Positions 10,600 through 21,849 of a stretch of DNA of 64,000 nt are shown here, piece after piece. Source of the stretch: Taxillus chinensis. Lineage: Eukaryota; Streptophyta; Magnoliopsida; Santalales; Loranthaceae. The DNA lies in the NCBI GenBank assembly GCA_023512835.1, contig CM042088.1, positions 30,591,164 to 30,655,163 of the forward strand, written 5' to 3'. Within the stretch, counting starts at the first letter, position 1, and each line of letters starts with the position of its first letter. Position numbers and translations under genes: made by a program. The notes beneath the pieces were generated by a model. It saw only the letters and a program-made list of their open reading frames with translations. It was not told the origin of the DNA and did no database searches.

Positions 10600-10860
10600 C
10601 CAAGGCTAGGTACCAATAATGGGTCTCGTGGGGGTACAAGAATCCTTTTTCCTTCCCCACATGTAATCGACTCTCAAACCTAATTCTCTGGGAACCGTAG
10701 ACCTTTCTTTTCTAGGTGCCCAATCATACCTTTAAACTATTTGGTGGTGACTCGTGTGTTTTTTCTTTCATGGTTTGTGCTAGCCTTGTGCGAGAGATGA
10801 CTCTAGGATCAATTGAATGAACCGAAATTGAGTCCTTCACAAAGCCGGGAAAGAGCTTGG
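10600..10860 (+). mobile_element. Gypsy-type LTR tail, copy 1 (fragment)
   Basis: The text runs ggtaccaataatggg, gggggtacaag, ccttccccacatg, gactctcaaac, then ggtggtgactc. The same order (gggggtgctag, ccttccccatgcg, actcccgaac, ggtggcgact) occurs at 39385-39505 near the end of the TAT/Ogre-like solo LTR. I infer a remnant of that LTR type. Boundaries cannot be set. Confidence 0.5.
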
Positions 10861-10879
10861 TCAAAAACGAGTGATAACA

Positions 10880-11640
10880 CCATTCTTGCTTCTATGAGTT
10901 TGTGACCCTATAGTTCTTCAAGTCTTCAGATGATAGACTTAGGCGAGGCCATGTTTGATTAGGTTAAGACTTTGCTTTACAACTCTTTGGTCCTTCGAGT
11001 CTTCTTTGTGGAACGTTCGCTTAACCTACATTAAGTCTCTGGCCCTATGGGCCTTTGATCCTGACCCTTCGACTCTTTGAGTTTTAACCAGTTCGTTCAT
11101 GATATGGTTAAGGCTTTCATTCTTCGACTCTTCCAGTCTTTAGGTTTGCGGATGTTTGATGAGCTATTCACTTAACCCTCGGAATATGTTATGAGTTGAG
11201 TCTTTGACTCTTGGACCTTCGAGTTTTCAAGTCTCAGTTCTTTTCTATGTGTTGACAACTTCCACTACTCAGTTGTCCTTCGATCCTTCGAGTCTTTAGG
11301 TTTGTCGACTTGTGAGCACAATGTTCATTCTTTGGTTTCAAGGCTTTGACTCTATGACCCTATGATGTTGAATCGTGAGTCTCTAAATTCATAGTAGCTT
11401 CAACAAATCATCTCGGTCTTTTACTAATAATTAGCTCACATGCAACAATCTTAATCTAATTTATCCAATTTCTACCTCATACTCGGTTTTTAATAAATCA
11501 ATATGTGCACACAATTGATCTCAATTCTATTTGGATAAATTAAACAATTAGATAATTTTTATTCCACAAACGGAATTTAATCACATCACATTTCATGAAG
11601 GGGCTACATCATATCCCTAGAAATAAAGGTTTCACCCCAT
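10880..11640. other. CTTCGA-motif-rich DNA, copy 1
   Basis: No gene. Motifs such as cttcgagtctt, ctttgacccttcgac and tatggttaaggc recur. The style matches the LTR-like DNA at 4870-5280 and 51180-51560, so it is probably old LTR sequence, but I could not place an end. Confidence 0.45.
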
Positions 11641-13030
11641 TATCATTATGGAAAATACAAAAAAAACGGTTCATATACATGATGATTAATATAGAAGAAA
11701 GATGAACAAGATGGAAAACTATTTTGTTTATGAGGATGGCATAATGTTTGCCATTCCTCTATTTGTGAAGGGCAAGAAAGTCAAAATAAAAAATCCAGAG
11801 GTGCAAACACAAATTCGAACAAAAAGGAGACATGTCCCTCAACCTCTACTAACCTATTGTGATACAACCACAACCGCTAAACCTCAGAAGTGTTGTTTTT
11901 TTAACAAGAAAGCATTGATGGATTCTTTATGGGTTACTTATGCATGAGTGGCTACCACGGAATTTGAAATTATGGATATGTGATTACAATGGGGTAAAAT
12001 CTAAGATTAGTGGTCATAACCTTATTTAGTGAGGTGCCCTTATGGGTTATATCTCAGTAGATCAACATGAACAATTATTGAAAGCTTTACTTCCCGTACT
12101 AGAATCCCCCACATCAGTTACAGAGTCTCATCTTTTTGCATTAGAGAGAGATGACAAATTTGAGGCAAACACTTAAATATAAGTCTCCTGAGTAGATTGA
12201 GAAGATCGACAAACTCTTCATGCTTATACAAAGTACAGAGGTAGGACAAATTATTGGCACCACACATGATGAACCCTTTTGTTCACCAACAATTTGACAT
12301 GAGTTTCCTCAAGTTCTAGAGATTGTTAAGCCATCAGGGTAGATAAAGATGCCTGTAAATGGATTTATGACCCTAATAGCAAACCAAGGTCGCTATTTTA
12401 TCTGCTCAGGCACTAGAGCATCCATGACTTAAAAAATGAGATAAAGCGTCCTTTGGCGATTCCCCCTCATCCGTTAGAGCTTTTGAGCGAATTGGAGGAC
12501 CAATTACAACTTTAGTTAGATCCCGTGATAGAGTCCATAAGGGCTATCTTTATAGAGTCCCTATCACATCACGAGTACAGAATGGTTTACTACCATTGAG
12601 ATTGACCATTTTGGGTGTACATTGCAACAAATGCATTTTATGTATCCTAGTGGTGGACAGTTAGCTTTTATCGTCCTTCCCTGCATCAATGGTGCAGGCC
12701 CTCCTTCTATTGAGCTTATGAGGCAACAAATGAGAGGGGAAGCTGGTGATCTTCTTACCTAGTTTCCTTGCATTGTGTGGCTATTCCCAGTTCTTATTCA
12801 CAACCACTTCATTTTGATTGGCTATTCTATACAAGTTCAGACTATACATGTATATGATTCCTACCAAATTATGGGGCATAAAAATAGGTTAGGGGCATTG
12901 AATAATGATTTCCTTGATAATCCCTATAAAGCATTGATGCAGAACGATTGATATATGTTATTCCTCCATTCTTATATCTTCTTACACGTGAGGTCCCCTA
13001 GCTATTAGACAAACAATTATTGTGTGTTTG
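11641..13030 (+). pseudogene. Unidentified plus-strand remnant with a weak Ulp1/C48-like stretch, copy 1
   Basis: A short frame from 11702 (81 aa: M-N-K-M-E-N, V-K-G-K-K-V-K-I) is followed by broken frames. Near 12796-12860 the text reads H-N-H-F-I-L-I-G-Y, six residues, then I-H-V-Y-D-S-Y. This resembles the His and Asp motifs of C48 (Ulp1) peptidases. No clear Gln or Asp-Cys-Gly motif follows, so the call is tentative. A frameshift near 12945 breaks the frame that stays open in copy 2. Confidence 0.35.
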
Positions 13031-13502
13031 TACGCTATTTCATGATGTGTTTTTTTACGATACCAATCCCAATAGCCTTTTAGACATTCCGCTTTGGAGT
13101 TTGCCCATTCCTTGTGCGAGCTAGTGACGTGTGTGATTATGTTTTAAAGTGAACCGGTCTAGTCCTTTTTCTCTTCGATACTTCTTTATCTTTTGTCCCA
13201 GGTATGTTCTTTTTTATGTTAAATTTGTTTTATTTTTCTTCAAGACATGTGTTGTTATATGTGTTAGTTTGAGGATAAGCTAAACACAGGAAAAAAGATG
13301 ACTAAAAAAAATTAAAGTCACTAAGGAAAAAAGAGAATATGTTTGTGTGAGTTATGGATTGTAAACTTCATTGGGCTAGTCTTGATGTATTTTTGTGTGT
13401 TTTTATAGGTTCTTGAAAATAGTGCTTCAAGATGGTGTCAAAGCATGGTTTGTTTGGCAAAATAGTAATCGAGATAATGGTGGCTCAAGGAATTTTTCCA
13501 AA
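13031..13502. other. AT-rich DNA before the SIRE-like insertion point, copy 1
   Basis: No gene seen. A tagtttgaggataagc motif (about 13266-13284) resembles the text near polypurine tracts of some plant Gypsy elements. CCAAA at 13498-13502 is the insertion flank of the SIRE-like element. Confidence 0.4.
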
Positions 13503-13606
13503 TGTTGGATCAAACCCAGAATTTGGATAATGCTGATAAAGCCTTATGTAATTTGATCTGAGATCTCTTTTGTTTATTTGATCGTTGCAGAAGATATGAT
13601 ATTAAT
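13503..13606 (+). mobile_element. Truncated SIRE-like 5' LTR at the duplication junction
   Basis: TGTTGGATCAAACCC up to attaat matches the first 104 bp of the LTRs at 21850 and 33401, preceded by the same CCAAA flank. It ends abruptly where copy 2 begins. The duplication therefore happened after the 12.8 kb element inserted. Confidence 0.92.
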
Positions 13607-14019
13607 CTTTGGATCTTTGACCCAAAATAAATTGAAGTAGTACATAGTCAAACTCCCTCTTGGAGCTCACTCTACGAAGTTATCCAACCAAGTACGACAT
13701 CCGCTGTCCACTTCTAAATACAACTATTAACAACAATGACAACCCAAAAGGGCTGTAGTAACATTAATCTCCCCGTTCGGAATTGTTAGCAACATATGTG
13801 AACGATCTTTGAACCTTTGTGGATCTGATAAAACGCATTTTTCTCCCCCTGAATTCCTCCCACTATACTCCCCATATACACAGTATTCTTCTTCTCCCCT
13901 TTTGCCAACCAATTGCAAAGAAAGAGGGGGGAACAACCAACGCCTAGGCATAAGGAGGAAAGCTGCACGAGCAACTTGTGCTCGTGTCTATCAAATAACT
14001 CTATGGATAGAGGTTTGGT

Positions 14020-15428
14020 GAGGATATCAACATTTTATTCCTAAGTTGGAACGTATACTAGTTGCACATTTCCCTCTTCTACTTGTACTTTTATATAGTG
14101 GTATTGATAGTTAATATGCTTGGTCTTCGAGTGTTGAATGGGATTCTTGCTTATGTTGATAGCACTCTGGTTGTCACACCATATATTGATAGGTAACTCC
14201 ATGTTGACTCCCAAGTCGGACAATTGAATGTGTATCCATACCACTTGAGTACATATAGCATGTGCAACCACATATTTAGCGTCAGCTGTGCTGCAGGTCA
14301 CACTGTTTTATTTACGGTTCGACCATGCAATATATTTAGAGCCCAGATAAAAACTGCAACCACTGGTAGAACGTCTATCATCAATGTTTCCAACCCAGTC
14401 CGCATCAGTGTATGCTTGTAAGTCAATGGAATCCTTAGAGGGATACCACAACCCCATTTCTAGTGTACCATGTAGGTATCTAAGGATTCGTTTGTTGCCA
14501 ACAAGTGAGACTCCTTGGGGTCTACTTGGTATCTACTTGCCTGACACACAACTTGCATAAGATCTAGTCTAAAGGCTATAATGTAAAGGAGATTTCCAAT
14601 TATGCCTCGATACTTTTTCTGATTTACACTTGTGCCTTTCTGATCTTTGTGTAACTTGCAGCTTATAACCATTGAAGTTCCAACATGCTTGCTATTCTCC
14701 ATACCATACTTCTTCAGTAACTCTTTGACATATTTGCGTTAAGATATGAATATACCCCCAGCCAGTTGCTAGATTTGCAGTCCTAAGAAGTAGGTCAATT
14801 TGCCTATGAGAGACATTTCAAATTCATCACTCATTCTTTTTGCAATCTCTTCATATAATCCAGAGTGACTTCACCCGAAGATAATGTCATCTACATAGAC
14901 TATAGTAGTTAGCCGACCTCTGTTTGAATTCAAAATGTAGAGATTGTGATACACTGTTCCTCTACTGAAATTCATTCTCTTTAAATATCTATCCAGTCGG
15001 TTATACCATGCTCTAGGAGCTTGGTTTAGGCCATACAAGGCTTTCTTCAATCTGTATACATGTGTCTCATCATTAGCAATCTGTACTCCATCTGGTTACT
15101 CAATATACACTTCTTCTTTTAGTAATCCATTTAGGAATGCAAACTTCACATCCATTTGATAGACTTTAAACTTCTTATGTGCTGTTAATGAAAGAAACAT
15201 CCTAATTGTTTCTAACTTTGCCACTGATGCAAATGTTTCACTAACATCAATCCCTTCAATTTGAGAATACCCTTTGCATACCAGTCTTGCCTTGTTCTTG
15301 ATGATCTTGTCATTTTCATTCAATTTGTTTCTAAACACCCATTTTGTCTTAATGACATTTTTGTTCTTAGGTCTAGGAACCAACTCCCATATCTTATTTT
15401 TCTCAAATTTATCCAATTTTTCATTCAT
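14020..15428 (-). pseudogene. Copia reverse transcriptase and RNase H, copy 2
   Basis: The RT frame 15428-15096 matches copy 1 residue for residue, including its last codon before the stop. RNase H is split into 14702-14460 (frameshifted near 14490) and 14301-14041. Confidence 0.86.
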
Positions 15429-15479
15429 TGCAATGACCCACGATTTGTCTTCTACTGCTTCTCCTACTGTCTTTGGTTA

Positions 15480-16480
15480 TATTTGAGAAAGCAAGGCATT
15501 AGCTCTTGTGAATTTTCTTCTGTTGGTCACACTTGCTTTTGGATCACCAATAGTCTGATCCTTGTCATGCACAATAGCCCATGTCCTCTTGATTTTCTTA
15601 CTTGATTCTCTTCCAGGATTGGACTCTTCCTTCTCATCTTCATTAGACTTATCTAGTCTGTATCATCATCTTTCTTATCTTTTTCATGCTCAGATTCATC
15701 ATCTTTCTTAGGTTCCTCTTCTTGAAATTTTGGGTCTTCATATTCATTTATATCATTCTTCCGAGTTCTCATCAACTTTAACTTCACTAGAAGTTATGAC
15801 CTTTCCAAGTATTGGAAGAAATACTCTATATCCCTTTGTTTGATATGAATACCCAACAAATGTTCCTTCCTCGGATATTGTATGAAACTTTCCTCTTCCT
15901 TCATCTTTTATCTTCATAAAGCAAAGGCTTCCAAAGATTCTAAAGTGCTTCTTGTTGACTTCTTTCCACACTATAATTTATAAGGTGTGTAGTCTGTTCT
16001 CGGCTTTAAAGTTACTCTGTTTAGTAAGTGTATTGTTGTTTTTGTTGCCTCCATCCAAAATTGTGTATGAAGATTAGCTTCCAGCACTAGTATTCTGCCC
16101 ATTTCAATAACAACCATATTCTTCCTTTCAACAACCCCATTTTGTTGTGGAGTTCTTACTGCTGATAATTGATGCTTAATCCCATGCTTGTTCAAATATT
16201 TCTCAAAGGCTTCATTTGTGAATTCAGTACCTTGATTAGATCTTAATACTTTGATTCTATAGCCACCTGTCATTTTCAACCATCCTTCGTACTTTTTGAA
16301 GCACTCCAGAGCTTCGTCTTATGTTTTAAATACATTATACAAGTTCTTCTAGTGAAATCATCCACAAACAGAATAAAAATTCTTTCACCGTTGAGTCCCT
16401 TGTTGCTCGTTGGTCCACACAAATCACTATGTACGATATCTAGAGTCGCTTCCGAGTTATACTCTTTCAACTTGTAATGA
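15480..16480 (-). pseudogene. Copia integrase, copy 2
   Basis: The integrase reads in three pieces (16470-16276, 16279-15971, 15971-15753). V-L-R-S-N-Q-G-T-E-F shows the same Asp-to-Asn change as copy 1, so that change predates the duplication. The break near 16276 lies where copy 1 has cactgtc and copy 2 has cacctgtc. Confidence 0.85.
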
Positions 16481-16609
16481 AATCTAATCTATTTTCCCTA
16501 TAAGTATGTTGCGCATACATGCTTCTATCTCTTTTGATATCTAGAATGTCTCTAATGGCCTTGTAATTTACAAGCATCCGTATATTCTTCTAATTGAGAT
16601 GTCCCGGTC

Positions 16610-18728
16610 TCCTATGCTAGAGTTCATTTTCTTCAACCTTCGTTATGTGACAACTTTGGGTCTTGTTCTCATCAATTACATACAAGTCTTCATCTGTCCT
16701 TCTTCCTACTACTACTATGTTGCCATTTTTCTGTCTTAACTTGACAACCAGTTTTGGTGAAGGTCACTTGATGATGTGCATCACACAAACCAATCGACGG
16801 ATGCAAGATTGTATCTCAATCCCTCAACATGCAAGACATCATTTAGTTTGTTCTTTCCCCATTTGGCACATCCTAGCCCCTTTATTTTCAAAGAGCTATC
16901 GTTGTCAAATCTTACCTTGCCAAATTTTTCCTTGTTCACATCCGACAACTTGTTTAGGTCACCGGTCATGTGACCTGAACAACCACTATCAAGGATCCAC
17001 TATCTATCATTGATATCGGCTTTTAATGCAATCTTAGAAATATGAGCAACTTCTTTCCCCTTAGCCATATAGACTTGTTTTACTTTAGACTTGAAGCACT
17101 CCTCATGTTTTACTTTAGACTTGAAGCACTCTCCCTGAGGCTTAGGCTTCACACTCTTCTGAGATATTGATTCTTTTCTTCTTGCTTGAACCTTCATAGT
17201 GCACTTCTTCTTATTCTCGCTCAGGAATAAGTACACTTCTTATATTATGACGTTCATTGTCACACTTATCACAAACTTCCGAATATGTAAGTATAGCAAA
17301 TTTGTTATTCGTGGAAATGGGCTTTGGTTTCCACCAATATGAAGTCTCATCATGTCCCTGCTTCTGACAGTAAGTGTAGAAACTTCTGTCTGGTTTCTTT
17401 CTTTTAGTCATGTACAAGTTCTTTTTAGATGTTTTCAATTCTGTTCCAGAAGCTTGTGCCGGATACCTCCACTAATAGAATATGGCCATATGACCCCATA
17501 CCACACAGTAATAGTAGTGACCCTGAAACCTGGTTCTACTGAACTTTTGAACATCTGGAGTTTTTTTTCATAAAAGCCTTAGCCTTGATGGTTTGCTTCA
17601 CCGGTTTACTTCCTTCTTTACTAAGGGGCATCCACACACTTATAAAAATGACATTTGCATTAGATTTCTTCACATTCATCGAATGCTCGGATTCTGAACA
17701 CACTTGTTCACTCCACTAGTCTTGTACTCCTTCGCATATCTCTCCATCTTCTTATCATTAACACCACCCTTGTGTCACTCTGAACTTTCTGGTAGCTCTA
17801 GGTCACGTCAATGACATTCTTGTGCTTTTCATGTTCACCATATGGAATGTTAACATTCATCGTCGCATGTGGTGTCGTGACCTCCTTCCTATCCGCTTGT
17901 AGTATTTCCCCAGGTCTTTTAAGTCGCTTGTGGTATTGTGAGAGATGTGATATGGGAGCATTCGAGAGGTTTGAGGCTTGAGTGGCCTTATCTTTTGAGA
18001 TCTTCTATTGAAGGCCCATTAGTTGTTTTTCAAGCCATTAGATTGTGGTGTCTTTGGTGGTGAGTTTTGTGGTAATGTCATTACATATCTTGATTTGCTC
18101 CTCTAGCTTGAGCTTTAGGCTGATAATTTCCTCATAAAACTTTTTTTGAGTCCTCTAGCACCTTGTCCTTCTCTCCTCTAACTTTTCCAAGCTCTCCCTT
18201 GGCTTGCTTGAGCTCTCCCTTGATCTACTTAATCTTGTTTTCTCTCTTATGGATCTCTTCTGTTGAAGCTCAAGCTCCTCTTCCAGATTTACTTCTTCTT
18301 CTTCTTCTTCTTCTATTGCCTCTTCCTCCTCAAAGGCAATGCTATCATTGTCTACCTTAATCTTGGTAACAAAGGCATAATCTGATGAGCATTCACCTTC
18401 ATCATCAGATTCGGTAGTTTGACTCATGTAATTCTTATATGAGCCCTTCTTTCGTCAGAGCTGCTAGTCTCATTGTGGAATGCTACTTCTAGATGATGTT
18501 TTCTTCCATTTGGTGTCCTATACATTTGAGGCATCATCATTTGAGTCATCACCTTTCACTTTGCACTATGATGCAAAGTGCCCCCACTTTCCACATTTAA
18601 AACATCTAAGGGAAAGTCCTCCTTTCTCTTATCCTCCATCTTGCTTATATCTTAGTTTGCCTAGGCCAATATCAAGTGTAGCAGTATTTTCATATTTGAA
18701 TTCAAATTGTTTTTATTTTCTTTTCTAA
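16610..18728 (-). pseudogene. Copia protease and gag, copy 2
   Basis: Protease (16969-16781, D-S-G region just upstream), knuckle region (17438-17211, 17236-17000) and coiled coil (18427-18155) match copy 1. Single-base indels, for example attctcgctc for attctgctc near 17215, split frames that are joined in copy 1. Confidence 0.8.
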
Positions 18729-18939
18729 AAAAGAAAATTACTTTTGTTTTCTTAAAAATATACAATACTGTCACATGAGCCTAGATCCTACATTCTTTTT
18801 CTAAAATTAGAATGTCGCATTTTATTTACTTAAAAACATTTTCCTTTTGTTTTCTAAGGCCTAGATCCTAAAATTTCATTTCCCTTAAAATTAAAAATAC
18901 AAAAATAACCCTTTTTGAATAAACAATAAAGCAAGCAAA

Positions 18940-19210
18940 CACCCATAGACCAAGGCTAGGTACCAATAATGGGTGCTGTGGGGGTACAAGAATCCTTTTT
19001 CCTTCCCCACATGTAATCGACTCTCAAACCTAATTCTCTGGAACCGTAGACCTTTCTTTTCTAGGTGCCCAATCATACCTTTAAACTATTTGGTGGTGAC
19101 TCTGTGTTTTTTTCTTTCATGGTTTGTGCTAGCCTTGTGCAGAGATGACTCTAGGATCAATTGAATGAACCGAAATTGAGTCCTTCACAAAGCCAGTAAA
19201 GAGCTTGGTC
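18940..19210 (+). mobile_element. Gypsy-type LTR tail, copy 2 (fragment)
   Basis: Duplicate of 10600-10860. It reads gtgctgtgggggtac where copy 1 reads gtctcgtgggggtac. Confidence 0.5.
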
Positions 19211-19989
19211 AAAAACGAGTGATAACACCATTCTTGCTTCTATGAGTTTGTGACCCTATAGTTCTTCAAGTCTTCAGATGATAGACTTAGGCGAGGCCAT
19301 GTTTGATTAGGTTAAGACTTTGCTTTACAACTCTTTGGTCCTTCGAGTCTTCTTTGTGGAACGTTCGCTTAACCTACATTAAGTCTCTGGCCCTATGGGC
19401 CTTTGATCCTGACCCTTCGACTCTTTGAGTTTTAACCAGTTCGTTCATGATATGGTTAAGGCTTTCATTCTTCGACTCTTCCAGTCTTTAGGTTTGCGGA
19501 TGTTTGATGAGCTATTCACTTAACCCTCGGAATATGTTATGAGTTGAGTCTTTGACTCTTGGACCTTCGAGTTTTCAAGTCTCAGTTCTTTTCTATGTGT
19601 TGACAACTTCCACTACTCAGTTGTCCTTCGATCCTTCGAGTCTTTAGGTTTGTCGACTTGTGAGCACAATGTTCATTCTTTGGTTTCAAGGCTTTGACTC
19701 TATGACCCTATGATGTTGAATCTGTGAGTCTCTAAATTCATAGTAGCTTCAACAAATCATCTCAGTCTTTTACTAATAATTAGCTCACATGCAACAATCT
19801 TAATCTAATTTATCCAATTTCTACCTCATACTCGGTTTTTAATAAATCAATATGTGCACACAATTGATCTCAATTCTATTTGGATAAATTAAACAATTAG
19901 ATAATTTTTATTCCACAAACAGAATTTAATCACATCACATTTCATGAAGGGGCTACATCATATCCCTAGAAATAAAGGTTTCACCCCAT

Positions 19990-21385
19990 TATCATTATGG
20001 AAAATACAAAAAAAACGGTTCATACACAGATGATTAATATAGAAGAAAGATGAACAAGATGGAAAACTGTTTTGTTTATGAGGATGGCATAATGTTTGCC
20101 ATTCCTCTATTTGTGAAGGGCAAGAAAGTCAAAATAAAAAATCCAGAGGTGCAAACACAAATTCGAACAAAAAGGAGACATGTCCCTCAACCTCTACTAA
20201 CCTATTGTGATACAACCACAACCGCTAAACCTCAGGCAGTGTTGTTTTTTTAACAAGAAAGCATTGATGGATTCTTTATGGGTTACTTATGCATGAGTGG
20301 CTACCACGGAATTTGAAATTATGGATATGTGATTACAATGGGGTAAAATCTAAGATTAGTGGTCATAACCTTATTTAGTGAGGTGCCCTTATGGGTTATA
20401 TCTCAGTAGATCAACATGAACAATTATTGAAAGCTTTACTTACTGTACTAGAATCCCCCACATCAGTTACAGAGTCTCATCTTTTTGCATTAGAGAGAGA
20501 TGACAAATTTGAGGCAAACACTTAAATATAAGTCTCCTGAGTAGATTGAGAAGATCGACAAACTCTTCATGCTTATACAAAGTACAGAGGTAGGACAAAT
20601 TATTGGCACCACACATGATGAACCCTTTTGTTCACCAACAGCTGCACATGAGTTTCCTCAAGTTCTAGAGATTGTTAAGCCATCAGGGTAGATAAAGATG
20701 CCTGTAAATGGATTTATGACCCTAATAGCAAACCAAGCTGCTATTTTATCTGCTCAGGCACTAGAGCATCCATGACTTAAAAAATGAGATAAAGCGTCCT
20801 TTGGCGATTCCCCCTCATCCGTTAGAGCTTTTGAGCGAATTGGAGGACCAATTACAACTTTAGTTAGATCCCGTGATAGAGTCCATAAGGGCTATCTTTA
20901 TAGAGTCCCTATCACATCACGAGTACAGAATGGTTTACTACCATTGAGATTGACCATTTTGGGTGTACATTGCAACAAATGCATTTTATGTATCCTAGTG
21001 GTGGACAGTTAGCTTTTACTGTCCTTCCCTGCATCAATGGTGCAGGCCCTCCTTCTATTGAGCTTATGAGGCAACAAATGAGAGGGGAAGCTGGTGATCT
21101 TCTTACCTAGTTTCCCTTGCATTGTGTGGCTATTCCAGTTCTTATTCACAACCACTTCATTTTGATTGGCTATTCTATACAAGTTCAGACTATACATGTA
21201 TATGATTCCTACCAAATTATGGGGCATAAAAATAGGTTAGGGGCATTGAATAATGATTTCCTTGATAATCCCTATAAAGCATTGATGCAGGAACGATTGA
21301 TATATGTTATTCCTCCATTCTTATATCTTCTTACACGTGAGGTCCCCTAGCTATTAGACAAACAATTATTGTGTGTTTGTACGCT
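19990..21385 (+). pseudogene. Unidentified plus-strand remnant with a weak Ulp1/C48-like stretch, copy 2
   Basis: Same remnant as 11641-13030. Here the 77-residue frame 21117-21350 stays open through H-N-H-F-I-L-I-G-Y, I-H-V-Y-D-S-Y and a hydrophobic V-I-P-P-F-L-Y-L-L-T end, so this copy is the less damaged one. Function unknown; a C48-like origin is possible. Confidence 0.35.
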
Positions 21386-21849
21386 ATTTCATGATGTGTT
21401 TTTTACGATACCAATCCCAATAGCCTTTTAGACATTCCGCTTTGGAGTTTGCCCATTCCTTGTGCGAGCTAGTGACGTGTGTGATTATGTTTTAAAGTGA
21501 ACCGGTCTAGTCCTTTTTCTCTTCGATACTTCTTTATCTTTTGTCCCAGGTATGTTCTTTTTTATGTTAAATTTGTTTTATTTTTCTTCAAGACATGTGT
21601 TGTTATATGTGTTAGTTTGAGGATAAGCTAAACACAGATAAACAGTGACTAAAAAAAATTAAAGTCACTAAGGAAAAAAGAGAATATGTTTGTGTGAGTT
21701 ATGGATTGTAAACTTCATTGGGCTAGTCTTGATGTATTTTTGTGTGTTTTTATAGGTTCTTGAAAATAGTGCTTCAAGATGGTGTCAAAGCATGGTTTGT
21801 TTGGCAAAATAGTAATCGAGATAATGGTGGCTCAAGGAATTTTTCCAAA

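Larger units (their letters stand above)
5256..13606. repeat. Tandem segmental duplication, copy 1 (8351 bp)
   Basis: From ctttggatctttgaccc at 5256 to attaat at 13606 the sequence recurs almost base for base at 13607-21953. The unit holds part of a Copia LTR, a minus-strand Copia remnant, a Gypsy-type LTR tail, an unidentified plus-strand remnant, and the first 104 bp (13503-13606) of the SIRE-like LTR with its CCAAA flank. At the junction the LTR breaks off and ctttggatc begins, with about 1 bp of shared sequence. Confidence 0.95.
13765..18730 (-). mobile_element. Ty1/Copia remnant, copy 2
   Basis: Duplicate of 5414-10380 with the same domain order and most of the same stops. Extra frameshifts are present: the integrase frame is split near 16276-16279, the linker near 15753, and the RNase H frame near 14490 by a small deletion. 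The two copies therefore have different numbers of breaks despite near-identical sequence. Confidence 0.88.
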
